This document shows, one piece after another, positions 35,644 to 44,954 of a DNA stretch of 64,000 nucleotides. Location: positions 310,001 to 374,000 of the forward strand of contig NZ_FRBN01000001.1 of assembly GCF_900142625.1 (NCBI RefSeq), read 5' to 3'. Under the pieces are notes generated by a model. The model was not told the DNA's origin. It did no database searches and worked only from the letters and a program-made list of their open reading frames with translations. Numbering within the stretch: position 1 is the first letter of the stretch; each line of letters opens with the position of its first letter. This DNA comes from Roseovarius marisflavi. GTDB taxonomy: Bacteria; Pseudomonadota; Alphaproteobacteria; Rhodobacterales; Rhodobacteraceae. The translations under genes were made by a program, and so were the position numbers.

Positions 35644-36247
35644 ACAGGGCTATCATCACGGCAATCTGCGCCAGTCGCTCGTCGATGGTGCGCTGAACCT
35701 GATCGAGACCAGGGGCCCGGCCGGTTTCACCCTGTCGCAGGCCGCCAAAAGCGCCGGGGTGACGCCGGCCGCCGTTTACCGCCACTTTGCCGGGCGCGAC
35801 GATCTTATTTCAGAGGCGGCGCGCCAGGGCTATCTTGTCTTTGCCGACCGGCTTGAGGCAGCGCGCGCCAGGGCGCCGGACGGGGCCGGGCAAATCCACG
35901 CGCTTGCCCGCGCCTACCTGGCCTTTGCGAGAAGCAATCCGGGCCATTACATCGCGATGTTCGAAAGCAGCATCGACATCAACCGCCTGCCGGGTCTTGC
36001 CGATGCCGCCGGGCGCGCCCGCGCGCTGATGCATGGCGCCTGCGACGCGCTCTGCCCTCTGATTGCCGCCGAGCGTTGCCCCGAGGCAAGCCTTCTGAGC
36101 GCGCATATCTGGGCGATGAGCCATGGTGTCGTCGAGCTGTTCCTGCGCAATTCTGCCGGCCTCTCGGATCACGCCGCCCCCGAAGAGATGCTTGAGGCGG
36201 GACTTACCACCTATCTGCGCGGGCTTGGCCTGTCCGATAAGGTCTGA
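35636..36247 (+). CDS. TetR/AcrR-family regulator (WHG-type C-terminus)
   Basis: The 203-residue repressor has an N-terminal helix-turn-helix (about 8-55, [20 protein letters not shown] then [15 protein letters not shown]). Its ligand domain contains an [14 protein letters not shown] stretch near the C-terminus, typical of the WHG group. I place the start at ATG 35636 ([14 protein letters not shown]), inside the last codons of ppk2. The overlap suggests co-transcription with ppk2. Ligand and targets are unknown. Confidence 0.87.
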   Translation: MAKQGYHHGNLRQSLVDGALNLIETRGPAGFTLSQAAKSAGVTPAAVYRHFAGRDDLISEAARQGYLVFADRLEAARARAPDGAGQIHALARAYLAFARSNPGHYIAMFESSIDINRLPGLADAAGRARALMHGACDALCPLIAAERCPEASLLSAHIWAMSHGVVELFLRNSAGLSDHAAPEEMLEAGLTTYLRGLGLSDKV

Positions 36248-36285
36248 GCAGGCTCAGGCGCCTTTTTCCCGACATCCAAAAGCAA

Positions 36286-36311
36286 AAAGGCGCAGCCAAA
36301 GCCGCGCCTTT
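36286..36311 (-). terminator. Terminator of rplM-rpsI (and possibly of the TetR gene)
   Basis: AAAGGCGC (36286-36293) pairs with GCGCCTTT (36304-36311). On the minus strand the stem runs into TTTTTG, so it fits the end of the ribosomal operon. The convergent ppk2-tetR transcript may use the same hairpin. Confidence 0.7.
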
Positions 36312-36345
36312 CCAAATCTGTAACCACGAAACGTGGCCCGGTCGC

Positions 36346-36834
36346 TTAACGCTTGGAGAACTGAAAGCTCTTACGCGCTTTGGCCTTGCCGTATTTCTTA
36401 CGTTCCACAACGCGGCTGTCGCGTGTCAGGAAGCCCGCAGCCTTCAGAGCACCGCGCAGGGCGGGATCATAAAGCTGAAGCGCTTTCGAGATGCCGTGCT
36501 TGACCGCACCGGCCTGACCCGAAAGACCACCGCCCTTGACGGTTGCCATCACGTCGAACTGATCTTCAACGCCGGCCACCGTAAAGGGCTGGCGCAGGAT
36601 CATCTGCAACACGGGGCGTGCAAAATAGGCGTTCATTTCACGGCCATTGACAACGACCTTGCCGGAGCCCGGCTTGATCCAGACGCGGGCAACCGCGTCC
36701 TTGCGCTTGCCAGTGGCATAGGAACGGCCAAGCTCGTCACGAACCTGTTCGTGGCGCACCATGGTTTCGGTCTCGGCAACGACGCCTTCTGCGATCGATT
36801 CCAGACCTTCGAGGGATTTGATTTCGTCAGCCAT
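36346..36834 (-). CDS. rpsI: 30S ribosomal protein S9
   Basis: S9 contacts the P-site tRNA through its basic C-terminus. The 162-residue protein has an alphaproteobacterial N-terminal extension ([18 protein letters not shown]) and the S9 core ([19 protein letters not shown]). It includes [19 protein letters not shown] and ends with [17 protein letters not shown], the conserved tail with terminal SKR. The ATG overlaps the rplM stop by one base (TGATG), which is the usual rplM-rpsI coupling. Confidence 0.97.
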   Translation of the reverse strand: MADEIKSLEGLESIAEGVVAETETMVRHEQVRDELGRSYATGKRKDAVARVWIKPGSGKVVVNGREMNAYFARPVLQMILRQPFTVAGVEDQFDVMATVKGGGLSGQAGAVKHGISKALQLYDPALRGALKAAGFLTRDSRVVERKKYGKAKARKSFQFSKR

Positions 36835-37307
36835 CAGTATGCCACCCGCGTATTCTTGGAGTTCATGGATTTGACGTCCAGCACCGCGGGGCTCTGGGCC
36901 TCGTGGGGGTGCTCTGCGCCCGCATAGACGCGCAGGTTGGTCATCAGAGTGCGCGACAGGCGGTTGCCCGGAAGCATGCGCTTGACGGCCTGCATCACGA
37001 CGCGCTCGGGGTATTTCCCTTCCAGGATTTCGCCCGTGGTGCGCGACTTGATGCCACCGGGGTGGCCGGTGTGCCAATAGTTCGGCTTTTCGCGCTTGTT
37101 GCCGGTCAGCTGTACCTTGTCGGCATTGATGACGATCACGTTGTCACCCATGTCCATGTGAGGGGTAAAGCTGGCCTTGTGCTTGCCGCGCAGGCGAACG
37201 GCGATGATCGAGGCAAGACGACCAAGAACAACGCCTTCAGCGTCGATCAGGATCCATTTCTTGTCGATATCTGCCGGGGTAGCAGAGAATGTTTTCATTT
37301 CAGGCAA
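36834..37307 (-). CDS. rplM: 50S ribosomal protein L13
   Basis: L13 is an early-assembly protein of the large subunit. The 157-residue sequence has the family core: [19 protein letters not shown], then [32 protein letters not shown] and [20 protein letters not shown]. It is the first gene of the rplM-rpsI operon. A good sigma-70-like promoter lies about 70 bases upstream (37377-37404). Confidence 0.97.
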   Translation of the reverse strand: MPEMKTFSATPADIDKKWILIDAEGVVLGRLASIIAVRLRGKHKASFTPHMDMGDNVIVINADKVQLTGNKREKPNYWHTGHPGGIKSRTTGEILEGKYPERVVMQAVKRMLPGNRLSRTLMTNLRVYAGAEHPHEAQSPAVLDVKSMNSKNTRVAY

Positions 37308-37376
37308 AACCTTGTGCTTGATCTTTCGTCTTGATCCGCCTCGACCGCGATTTGGCCGCGCTGATACGATGGGCGG

Positions 37377-37404
37377 GTTATAGACGCTTAGATTGTCAGG
37401 TCAA
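37377..37404 (-). promoter_or_regulatory. Promoter of the rplM-rpsI operon
   Basis: On the minus strand TTGACC (37399-37404) and TATAAC (37377-37382) are separated by 16 bases, 70 bases upstream of the rplM start codon. This is a near-consensus sigma-70-type promoter. Confidence 0.7.
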
Positions 37405-37516
37405 CCACGGTTTATCCGATTAAATCACGCAAAATCAACGCCTTATAAAATAGGTAATATATTACCCCATTCATCCCGGCGCTTTCGGCTGCAAATAGGC
37501 CCTGCCTGCCCTGCGA

Positions 37517-37571
37517 TCTTCTTCTTGGCATCAATACTCTCGGGGGGTCCGGGGGCATACAGCCCCCGGCC
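37517..37571. repeat. AAATACTC-type element with GC hairpin, copy 2
   Basis: Plus-strand order is a CTTCTTCTT tract, CAATACTC (37532-37539), a GGGGGG run and then CCGGGGGC/GCCCCCGG arms that form a hairpin ending at 37569. It ends 5 bases from the stop of the minus-strand thioesterase gene and may act as its terminator. Related copies lie at 3434, 41079, 44953 and 47461. Confidence 0.55.
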
Positions 37572-37575
37572 TTAC

Positions 37576-37995
37576 CTACTTGGGCGGAATCGCATAGGTA
37601 AGGCTGGCGCGCGCCACAGGCGCCTCAAGACCCTCGGAAAAGATCAGCACTTCCCCGACGGATAAAACCCTGCCCAGCTTGAGCAATCGGCATTCTGCGA
37701 TAAGGTCAACGCCCGCGGTCGGCTTGCGCATGAAATCAATGCTGCAATTGGTGGTCACCGCCAAGGCCTCGGGGCCGATCATCGCAAGCGTCGCCAGATA
37801 GACCGTCACATCGGCCAGGGCAAAGATCGACGGTCCAGAGACCGTGCCACCGGGGCGCAGATGCCGCACGCCCACAAGCAGGCGCACGCGGACGCGCATG
37901 TCACCCACCTCCTCAATGGCAAAATCACCTGCAACCTGGGGAAATTCCTGTTCCAGAAACCTCGTCAGCTCGTCACGCGTCATTTTAAGGCTCAT
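37576..37995 (-). CDS. PaaI-family (hotdog-fold) thioesterase
   Basis: The 139-residue protein has a hotdog fold: a VRLLVGVRHLRPGGTVSGPS strand-turn, the central helix FALADVTVYLATLA and NCSIDFMRKPTAG, the conserved strand of PaaI-type acyl-CoA thioesterases. It would hydrolyse aryl- or acyl-CoA in the cytosol; substrate is unknown. GGGAGGA just before the ATG at 37995 sets the start, so the longer upstream frame is not used. Confidence 0.83.
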   Translation of the reverse strand: MSLKMTRDELTRFLEQEFPQVAGDFAIEEVGDMRVRVRLLVGVRHLRPGGTVSGPSIFALADVTVYLATLAMIGPEALAVTTNCSIDFMRKPTAGVDLIAECRLLKLGRVLSVGEVLIFSEGLEAPVARASLTYAIPPK

Positions 37996-38217
37996 GCATT
38001 CCTCCCTGCCCCTTCGCGCGTCAGAATGGCCACAAGCCATAACGGGATACAAGCCGCCAATTCGCGACGGCCGGGACAGCGGCCCAACCATGGTAAAAAA
38101 CAAGCCCGGCTCCGACACCGCCGAGATGGATCACGGCCTTGATCGAAAAGAGCAACCCGGATCGGGAACAGTGAGCGCCTCTTTTCAAAACCCCTGCAAT
38201 CGCCTACATCCCACTGC

Positions 38218-39573
38218 ATGAGCAAAACACTTCATATTATCGGCGGCGGCATGGCCGGCTCCGAGGCCGCATGGCAGGCCGCCCATATGGGCGTGCCGGT
38301 CGTCATCCATGAAATGCGCCCGGAGGTGAAAACCTTTGCCCATCGTACCGGCGATCTGGCCGAAATGGTCTGTTCCAACTCGTTTCGCTCGGATGATGAC
38401 GAACAAAACGCCGTCGGGCTGTTGCATTGGGAAATGCGTGCCGCCAACGGCCTTATCATGCAGACCGCCGAAAAGCATCGCATTCCCGCCGGTGGCGCGC
38501 TCGCGGTGGATCGCGATCCCTTCGCGCAATCGGTGACGGCGGCGCTTCTGGCGCATCCCAATATCACGGTTGAATACGGCGCAATCGATACCCTGCCCAC
38601 CGAAGGCCACTGGATCATCGCCACCGGCCCGCTCACCTCTGAAGGGCTTGGCAAGGCGATTGCCAGTGAGACCGGCGCCGAGTCGCTGGCCTTTTTCGAC
38701 GCCATCGCGCCGATCCTCTATTACGACAGCATCGACATGTCGCGCGCCTGGATGCAATCGCGCTATGACAAGGGCGAAACCGAGGCAGAGCGCACCGCCT
38801 ATCTCAACTGCCCGATGGACAAGGCGCAATACGAGGCCTTTATCGACGCCTTGCTTGCCGCCGAGAAAACCGAGTTCCACGAGGGCGAAACCGCCGGGTA
38901 TTTCGACGGCTGCCTGCCGATCGAGGTCATGGCCGAACGTGGCCGCGAAACCCTGCGCCACGGCCCGATGAAGCCGGTCGGCCTGACCAACCCGCATCAG
39001 CCGGATGTTAAACCCTGGGCTGTGGTGCAATTGCGCCGGGACAATGCCTTAGGAACGCTCTATAACATTGTGGGATTTCAGACAAAAATGAAATACGGCG
39101 CACAAAAAGACGTGCTCCGTATGATCCCGGGTCTGGAAAACGCCAGCTTTGCCCGCCTAGGCGGCATTCACCGCAATACCTTCATCAATTCGCCCACCCT
39201 TCTGGACAATCAGATGCGCCTTCGTTCGCGCCCCCATATCCGCTTTGCCGGTCAGATCACCGGCGTCGAAGGCTATGTCGAATCCGCCGCCATGGGGCTT
39301 TTGGCCGGGCGCATGGCCGCCGCCGAAATCCTCGGCGCACCGCTTGCCGATCCGCCCCAGGATAGCGCTATGGGCGCCCTGATCCACCACATCACCGGCG
39401 GCGCCGAGGCCAAGACCTTTCAGCCGATGAACGTCAATTTTGGCCTGTTCCGGCCCGTTGACGGCCTCAAAGGCGGGCGGCGTGGCCGCAAAGACCGCTA
39501 CAAGGCCTATACCGACCGCGCCAAAGCCGCCTGGGGTGACTGGCTGGCAAAGTCTTTACTGGACGTGGCGTAA
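38218..39573 (+). CDS. trmFO: Folate/FAD-dependent tRNA (uracil-5-)-methyltransferase TrmFO
   Basis: TrmFO makes 5-methyluridine at position 54 of tRNA using methylenetetrahydrofolate and FADH2. The 451-residue protein starts with the FAD-binding [12 protein letters not shown] (about residues 9-20). It has the family signature [18 protein letters not shown], whose cysteine (about residue 58) belongs to the active-site pair, and later a conserved [10 protein letters not shown] segment. Length is normal. A methyltransferase gene follows 21 bases downstream. Confidence 0.95.
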   Translation: MSKTLHIIGGGMAGSEAAWQAAHMGVPVVIHEMRPEVKTFAHRTGDLAEMVCSNSFRSDDDEQNAVGLLHWEMRAANGLIMQTAEKHRIPAGGALAVDRDPFAQSVTAALLAHPNITVEYGAIDTLPTEGHWIIATGPLTSEGLGKAIASETGAESLAFFDAIAPILYYDSIDMSRAWMQSRYDKGETEAERTAYLNCPMDKAQYEAFIDALLAAEKTEFHEGETAGYFDGCLPIEVMAERGRETLRHGPMKPVGLTNPHQPDVKPWAVVQLRRDNALGTLYNIVGFQTKMKYGAQKDVLRMIPGLENASFARLGGIHRNTFINSPTLLDNQMRLRSRPHIRFAGQITGVEGYVESAAMGLLAGRMAAAEILGAPLADPPQDSAMGALIHHITGGAEAKTFQPMNVNFGLFRPVDGLKGGRRGRKDRYKAYTDRAKAAWGDWLAKSLLDVA

Positions 39574-39594
39574 CTCTTCGGTCACTCTTGGAAC

Positions 39595-40209
39595 ATGACT
39601 GAAAAATTTCTGGATAAGGCCTATGGGCTGGACACATCAGAAGACGCAAGCCAGTTTTATAACGACTGGGCAAGCACTTACGACGCGGAAATCGCCGAGA
39701 ACGGCTATGCCACACCGGGCCGCTGTGCCAAGGCGCTTTTCGCCAAGCTGCCTGAGCCTGACACCCCTGTGCTCGATTTCGGCTGTGGCACCGGCCTCTC
39801 TGGTCTGGCGCTCAAACTGGCCGGATTCAAGGTAATCGACGGGATCGACCCAAGCCCCGAAATGCTGGCGCAGGCCACTGCCAAAGGCGTCTATCGCAGC
39901 CTGTCATCGCTTGACGTGACCGCCAAAACCCCGATCCCGAAAGGCGCCTATAAGGCGATCGCAGCCATTGGCGTGATCGGCCCCGGCGCGGCCCCGCTCT
40001 CGACCTTCGATATCCTGATGAAGGCGCTGGATCGCGGCGGTTATCTGGTCTTCAGCTATAACGATCACGCCCTTGCAGACCCTATTTATGAAGGCGCCCT
40101 CAACGGCTGGCTCGATTGCGGCGCGGCCCGTCTTTTGAGCAAGGATTACGGCCCCCACCTGCCTGGTCAGGGGTTGAACTCCAACGTATATGTTCTTCAA
40201 AAGACGTGA
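39595..40209 (+). CDS. Class I SAM-dependent methyltransferase
   Basis: The 204-residue soluble protein has a Rossmann methyltransferase fold: motif I VLDFGCGTGLSGLALKLAG and motif II IDGIDPSPEMLAQA. The later motif GGYLVFSYND is at about residues 143-152. The N-terminal FYNDWASTYDAEIAE is typical of ubiquinone- or metabolite-type methyltransferases. The acceptor is unknown. Its stop overlaps the gluQ start (GTGA), so it lies within a trmFO-methyltransferase-gluQ operon; a tRNA-related substrate is possible but unproven. Confidence 0.85.
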   Translation: MTEKFLDKAYGLDTSEDASQFYNDWASTYDAEIAENGYATPGRCAKALFAKLPEPDTPVLDFGCGTGLSGLALKLAGFKVIDGIDPSPEMLAQATAKGVYRSLSSLDVTAKTPIPKGAYKAIAAIGVIGPGAAPLSTFDILMKALDRGGYLVFSYNDHALADPIYEGALNGWLDCGAARLLSKDYGPHLPGQGLNSNVYVLQKT

Positions 40210-41063
40210 CTTTTAGAACGCGCTTTGCCCCGTCTCCGACGGGCCCCTTGCATCTGGGCCACGCCTTTTCGGCGATCACGGCCTATGACATGGCCACCGC
40301 CGCTGGCGGCATATTCCACCTGCGCATCGACGATATCGACCAAAGCCGAAGCCGCCCCGCATGGGAGGCGCAGATTTTCGACGATCTGCACTGGCTTGGC
40401 CTAAGCTGGCCGATGCCTGTTCTGCGCCAATCCGAACGCTTGCCGCGCTATTGCGACGCCCTCTTGCGGCTTTGGGACATGGGCCTGCTCTACTCCTGCT
40501 CCTGTACCCGCGCCGATATCCGCGCCGCCGCCTCTGCCCCGCAAGAAGGCGCGCCGCTGCACGGCCCCGACGGGCTGATTTACTCCGGCACCTGCCGCCC
40601 CGCCACGCCGCCCAAGGGTGTGATGCCAATCGACAGCGCCCTGCGCCTCGACATGGCGCGCGCGCTCGCCAGTGTCTCAAGCCCGCTCGCCTTTAGCGAA
40701 TCAGGCGAAGGGCCAAACGGCGAAACCGGTTCGATCACCCCGCACAACATGGTCCAAACCGTCGGCGACGTCGTGCTCGCCCGCCGCGCCATGGGCGCCT
40801 CCTATCATCTGTCGGTGGTGATCGACGACGCGGATCAGAGCATCACCCACGTGATCCGCGGCCAGGATCTCTTTGCGGCTACGCAAATCCACGTCCTCCT
40901 GCAACGCCTGCTCGACCTGCCAACCCCGCTCTATCATCACCACGGGCTGATCCGCGACGCTCAGGGCAAACGCCTCGCCAAACGCGATGACGCCCGCGCG
41001 ATCAAGACCTACCGTGCCGAGGGCGCCTCCCCCGCAAAAATTCGCCAGATGATCGGGCTCTGA
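40206..41063 (+). CDS. gluQ: Glutamyl-Q tRNA(Asp) synthetase
   Basis: GluQ attaches glutamate to queuosine at position 34 of tRNA(Asp). The 285-residue protein is a glutamyl-tRNA synthetase catalytic core without an anticodon-binding domain, which is the diagnostic feature. It has the HIGH-like motif SPTGPLHLGHA and the KMSKS-like GKRLAKRDDA. The zinc-knuckle cysteines are in YSCSCTRADI and SGTCR. I start it at GTG 40206, sharing GTGA with the methyltransferase stop, because the upstream in-frame codons do not match the family. Confidence 0.93.
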   Translation: MTFRTRFAPSPTGPLHLGHAFSAITAYDMATAAGGIFHLRIDDIDQSRSRPAWEAQIFDDLHWLGLSWPMPVLRQSERLPRYCDALLRLWDMGLLYSCSCTRADIRAAASAPQEGAPLHGPDGLIYSGTCRPATPPKGVMPIDSALRLDMARALASVSSPLAFSESGEGPNGETGSITPHNMVQTVGDVVLARRAMGASYHLSVVIDDADQSITHVIRGQDLFAATQIHVLLQRLLDLPTPLYHHHGLIRDAQGKRLAKRDDARAIKTYRAEGASPAKIRQMIGL

Positions 41064-41078
41064 GCTTCTTCTTGGAAT

Positions 41079-41086
41079 AAATACTC
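41079..41086 (+). repeat. AAATACTC element, copy 3
   Basis: CTTCTTCTTGG (from 41066) followed by AATAAATACTC lies between the convergent gluQ and aminotransferase stops. It lacks the GC hairpin of copies 2 and 5, so it may be a degenerate copy. Confidence 0.45.
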
Positions 41087-41098
41087 AAATCCTGCGCC

Positions 41099-42250
41099 TC
41101 AGCGCGCGCCACGCTCCGCCATGAAACGCCCCAGCCGCACCAGCCCCTCTTCGATATCCGCGGTCGCACGGGCATAGGAAAACCGGATCGTGCCGCCCCC
41201 GCGCCGCGGATCGAAATCAAGCCCCGGTGTCACCGCAACCCCCGCTTTTTCCAGTATTTCGGCGGCAAAGGCGCGGCTGTCATCGGTCAGGTGGCTGACA
41301 TCGGCATAAACATAGAACGCGCCATCGGGCGGCGCGATCCGCTCAAACCCGGCCTTTGGCAATCCCTCAAGCATCAGCGCGCGGTTGCTCCGATAGACCG
41401 CCATATTCGCCTCAAGCTCTGCGCCACAGTCCATTGCCGCCAAAGCTGCCACCTGGCTGGCATGGGACGGACAGATGAACAGGTTCTGCGCCAGACGCTC
41501 GATCACGCGCACATGATCTTCGGGCACCACCATCCAGCCGACGCGCCAGCCGGTCATGCTGAAATACTTGGAAAACGAATTGATCACATAACACTCATCG
41601 GTGATCTCAAGCGCGCTGACCGCCTTGGCCTCATATTCGATGCCGTGGTAAATCTCGTCGCTGATAAAACTCGCGCCCTGCGCGCCCGCCGCCTCGATGA
41701 GATCGGTCATCGCCCCGCGATTGAGCATCGTCCCTGTAGGATTCGCCGGACTGGCCACCAAAAGCCCGCTCAGGTCCTGCCCGCCGAGGTCGCCCGCAAC
41801 CGGTTGCAGGCGGTTTTCCGCTGCGGTCTCGATCTCGACCGGCACAAGATCAAGCGCGCGCAGGATCTGGCGGTAGCTGGGGTAGCCCGGGCTGCCGATG
41901 CCAACCCGATCCCCGGCATCAAACAGCGCCGTAAACGCAAGGATGAACGCGCCGGACGAGCCCGGCGTGACAATCACCCGCCCGGGCGAAAGGTCAACAT
42001 TATACCACTCTCCATAAAGTCGCGCGATGCGCGCCCGCAACGCCGGCAGGCCAAGCGCCACCGTATATCCCATCGCGTCCTCGTCCATCGCGCGGGCAAG
42101 CGCGCTGCGTGCCCCTGCGGGCGCGGCGGTGCCCGGCTGGCCGACTTCCATATGGATGATATGGCGCCCGCTTGCCTCGGCGCGGCGCGCGGCCTCCATC
42201 ACATCCATCACGATGAAGGCATCGACCTGGGACCGGGTTGAGTTCCGCAT
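41099..42250 (-). CDS. Class I/II pyridoxal-phosphate aminotransferase
   Basis: The 383-residue enzyme has the aspartate-aminotransferase fold. The lysine for the PLP Schiff base is in NSFSKYFSMTGWRVGW, and the C-terminal Arg motif is GGGTIRFSYA. It also has the conserved HMEVGQPGT start and LLVASPANPTGTML. AGGAG lies 7 bases before the ATG at 42250, so I prefer this to a start 14 codons upstream. The amino-acid substrate is not identifiable. It diverges from an M48 protease gene. Confidence 0.88.
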   Translation of the reverse strand: MRNSTRSQVDAFIVMDVMEAARRAEASGRHIIHMEVGQPGTAAPAGARSALARAMDEDAMGYTVALGLPALRARIARLYGEWYNVDLSPGRVIVTPGSSGAFILAFTALFDAGDRVGIGSPGYPSYRQILRALDLVPVEIETAAENRLQPVAGDLGGQDLSGLLVASPANPTGTMLNRGAMTDLIEAAGAQGASFISDEIYHGIEYEAKAVSALEITDECYVINSFSKYFSMTGWRVGWMVVPEDHVRVIERLAQNLFICPSHASQVAALAAMDCGAELEANMAVYRSNRALMLEGLPKAGFERIAPPDGAFYVYADVSHLTDDSRAFAAEILEKAGVAVTPGLDFDPRRGGGTIRFSYARATADIEEGLVRLGRFMAERGAR

Positions 42251-42313
42251 CGCTTTACTCCTAGACTGTGCATGTTTGATCCCTCGTTTCACTGGGAAAG
42301 GCCCGTGCCGTCA

Positions 42314-43639
42314 ATGCAACTTCTCCGATTTTTCGCGATTTCCCTGATCCTGATGCTTGGTATCGCCGCGCCGGCGCGCGCCATTACCCTGTTGCGCGAC
42401 CCCGATATCGAATATGCCCTGCGCGAGCTGGCAACGCCGATCCTGCGCGCCGCCGGGCTAAGCGCGAACCGGGTGGATATTCTGGTGATCGACGATCCGA
42501 ACCTCAACGCCTTCGTGGTCGATTCCGATAGCATGTTCATTCATTCCGGGCTGATCCTGCGGATGAAGACACCGGCGATGCTGCAATCCGTGATCGCCCA
42601 TGAGGCGGCCCATATCGCCAATGGCCATCTGATGCGCCGTCCGATTAATGCGCGCAACGCCCGCACCGCCGCCGGGCTTGGCACCGCTCTGGCCATCGCC
42701 GCCGGGGCCGCTGCCGGAAGCGGCGAATTCGCCGCCGGGGCTGCCGCCGGGCTTCAGGGCGCCGCCATGCGCAGCTTTTTCTCGCATACCCGCGCCGAGG
42801 AAAACGCCGCCGACCAAAGCGGCATGCGCTTCATGAAGGGCGCGGGCGTCGATCTCAATGGCTCGGTCGAGGTGATGGAAATCTTTCGCGGGCAAGAGGC
42901 CCTTTCGGTCACGCGACAGGATGCTTACGCGCGCACTCATCCCCTCTCGCGCGATCGCTATCGTCTGGTGCGCCAGCTTGCCGGCGCACAGGGCGCCGCC
43001 CCCGCGCCGGACCCTCAGGCCAATTACTGGTTTGCCCGCGCCAAGGGCAAGCTTTCGGCCTTTCAGCGCTCGCCGAAATGGACCCTGACGCGCGCCGGAG
43101 AAAGCGGCTTTCAGGATGTCAAACTGATGCGCCAGGCGGTGGCCTATCACCGTCAGGCCGATCTGCGCCGCGCCATGGGCGCAATCGACGGCGCGTTGGC
43201 GCTGCGCCCCAAAGACCCCTACCTGCATGAACTGCGCGGTCAGATCCTGATAGAAAGCCGCCAGATCAAGCCGGCGGTCGCCGCCTATGCCCGCGCCACC
43301 AACCTTGCTTCGAACAACCCGCTTATCCTCGGGTCCTACGGGCGCGCCCTTCTGGCCGATGGACAGCTTGCCAAGGCGCAGCAGTTCCTTGAAAAATCCC
43401 GCGCCCGCGATGGCCGTGATCCGCGCGTGATGCGCGATCTGGCGGTGACCTATGCCAAACAGGGCAATAACGGCATGGCCTCGGTTTTGACGGCGGAACG
43501 TTATGCCATGGTCGGCCGTCTCAAAGATGCTAAGATACATGCCAAACGCGCAACAGACCTTTTGCCGCGCGGGTCCGCCGCTTGGCAACGGGCACAGGAT
43601 GTGCTCTCTGCCGCGCAAGACGCTGAAAAACGGAGATAA
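42314..43639 (+). CDS. M48-family metalloprotease with TPR repeats (BepA-like)
   Basis: This 441-residue exported protease has a signal peptide (LLRFFAISLILMLGIAAPARA). The M48 domain carries the zinc motif HEAAH (within AHEAAHIANGHLMR) and the third ligand region RAEENAADQSG. A C-terminal array of TPR-like repeats follows (about 250-430). This is the architecture of E. coli BepA, which handles outer-membrane protein intermediates. ATG 42314 gives a clean signal peptide; ATG 42272 would add 14 residues. A DsbA-like gene follows almost directly, which fits a periplasmic quality-control role. Confidence 0.87.
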   Translation: MQLLRFFAISLILMLGIAAPARAITLLRDPDIEYALRELATPILRAAGLSANRVDILVIDDPNLNAFVVDSDSMFIHSGLILRMKTPAMLQSVIAHEAAHIANGHLMRRPINARNARTAAGLGTALAIAAGAAAGSGEFAAGAAAGLQGAAMRSFFSHTRAEENAADQSGMRFMKGAGVDLNGSVEVMEIFRGQEALSVTRQDAYARTHPLSRDRYRLVRQLAGAQGAAPAPDPQANYWFARAKGKLSAFQRSPKWTLTRAGESGFQDVKLMRQAVAYHRQADLRRAMGAIDGALALRPKDPYLHELRGQILIESRQIKPAVAAYARATNLASNNPLILGSYGRALLADGQLAKAQQFLEKSRARDGRDPRVMRDLAVTYAKQGNNGMASVLTAERYAMVGRLKDAKIHAKRATDLLPRGSAAWQRAQDVLSAAQDAEKRR

Positions 43640-43645
43640 GTGAGA

Positions 43646-44401
43646 ATGCCCATGATACGCCCCCTTCTGAGTGCCGCAGGTCTTTGCCTGTCTCTGAGCC
43701 TGCCCGTGCAGGCGCTCGACCTTGAATCGATGTCAGAGGGCGACCGCGCCCTGCTGCGCAACGAGATCCGCGCCTATATCCTCGACAATCCGGAGATCAT
43801 CATGGAGGCCGTCGCCGTTCTCGAACAGCGCCAGTCCCAAGAACAGAGCCAGGCCGATATCGATCTGGTCAAGGTGAATGCCGAGGCCCTGTTCAACGAT
43901 CCCGCCTCTTGGGTCGGGGGCAATCCCGAGGGCGATATCACGCTGGTCGAATTCATGGATTACCGCTGCAGCTATTGCCGGCGTGCCCATGACGAGGTCA
44001 CCGGTCTCTTGGAAAAAGACGGCAATATCCGGTTTATCGTCAAGGAGTTCCCGATTTTGGGCGACGAATCCGTTCTCGCCTCTCGCTTTGCCATCGCCAC
44101 GCTTCAGGTTGCGGGCGATGACGCCTATAAATCGGTGCATGACGCTCTGATGACCTATAGCGGCGCGATGAACGAAACCGGCTTTAGCCGGATCGCCGAC
44201 ACGCTCGGGCTTGATGCCAACAAGATCATTTCCGAAATGAACGGCGACGCCGTCGACAAGGTGATCGCCGACAATCACGCCCTGGGTCAGCGCCTCGCCA
44301 TCAGCGGCACACCCTCCTTCGTGATGGGCGATCAGATGTTGCGCGGCTATCTGCCGCAAGATGCGATGCAAGAGATCGCCAACGAGATCCGCGCGAACTA
44401 A
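43646..44401 (+). CDS. DsbA-family thiol-disulfide oxidoreductase (CSYC)
   Basis: The 251-residue periplasmic protein has a signal peptide (LLSAAGLCLSLSLPVQA). Its N-terminal helical segment (about 25-85) precedes the thioredoxin-like domain. The active site is CSYC in MDYRCSYCRRAH, and the cis-proline loop is SGTPSFVMGDQMLRG. It resembles the Com1/ScsC-like DsbA group. GGAG at 43632-43635 favours ATG 43646 over GTG 43640. A smaller paralogue follows 4 bases later. Confidence 0.88.
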   Translation: MPMIRPLLSAAGLCLSLSLPVQALDLESMSEGDRALLRNEIRAYILDNPEIIMEAVAVLEQRQSQEQSQADIDLVKVNAEALFNDPASWVGGNPEGDITLVEFMDYRCSYCRRAHDEVTGLLEKDGNIRFIVKEFPILGDESVLASRFAIATLQVAGDDAYKSVHDALMTYSGAMNETGFSRIADTLGLDANKIISEMNGDAVDKVIADNHALGQRLAISGTPSFVMGDQMLRGYLPQDAMQEIANEIRAN

Positions 44402-44405
44402 GCCG

Positions 44406-44954
44406 ATGTCGCTTTTCAATGCAGCAGCAGCCCTGTCACTGGGGCTGCTGTCACCTTTCGCGGCTCTGGCCGAGGCGCCAACTCAATCTCGCTCTGTGCT
44501 TGGCGAGGCGATCCGCGCGACCCTGATCGAGACCCCCGATCTTCTGGCACCTCTGATGGCGCGCACCAGTGGGCTGAACCAACCAGCCGCCCTCAACATC
44601 TACGCCGATGACATGGCCGCCGATCTAAGCGCCCTCGCCCGCGCCGCGCCGAGGCTGTATGACGCGGCTCTGCCCGGTTTTGGCCCAAGCGAGGCAAAGC
44701 AGAAAATCGCGCTTTTCACCCGAAAGGACTGCGCCGAATGTGTCGATGCAGAGGTCGGGCTTCGGACCCTGAGCGAAACCTATGATCTGCGCGTAACCCT
44801 GCTTGATATGGACATACACGCCGATCTGGCGCGCGATCTCGGGCTTGACCTTGCCCCGTCTTATGTCTTCGGCGACATGATGCTGCGCGGGGCCATGCCC
44901 TCCATCGTGCTGGAACGGTACCTGAGCCGGGACCAGGCTTTCACCGTTCCATAA
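44406..44954 (+). CDS. Small DsbA/thioredoxin-like periplasmic protein (CAEC)
   Basis: The 182-residue protein has a signal peptide (LFNAAAALSLGLLSPFAALA) and a CxxC pair in RKDCAECVDA. Near its end, APSYVFGDMMLRGAMP closely matches TPSFVMGDQMLRGYLP in the preceding DsbA gene. The helical insertion of DsbA is missing. I infer a shortened paralogue that may act as redox partner or reductant. The start is 4 bases after the DsbA stop; its end overlaps gnd by 14 bases. Confidence 0.78.
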   Translation: MSLFNAAAALSLGLLSPFAALAEAPTQSRSVLGEAIRATLIETPDLLAPLMARTSGLNQPAALNIYADDMAADLSALARAAPRLYDAALPGFGPSEAKQKIALFTRKDCAECVDAEVGLRTLSETYDLRVTLLDMDIHADLARDLGLDLAPSYVFGDMMLRGAMPSIVLERYLSRDQAFTVP

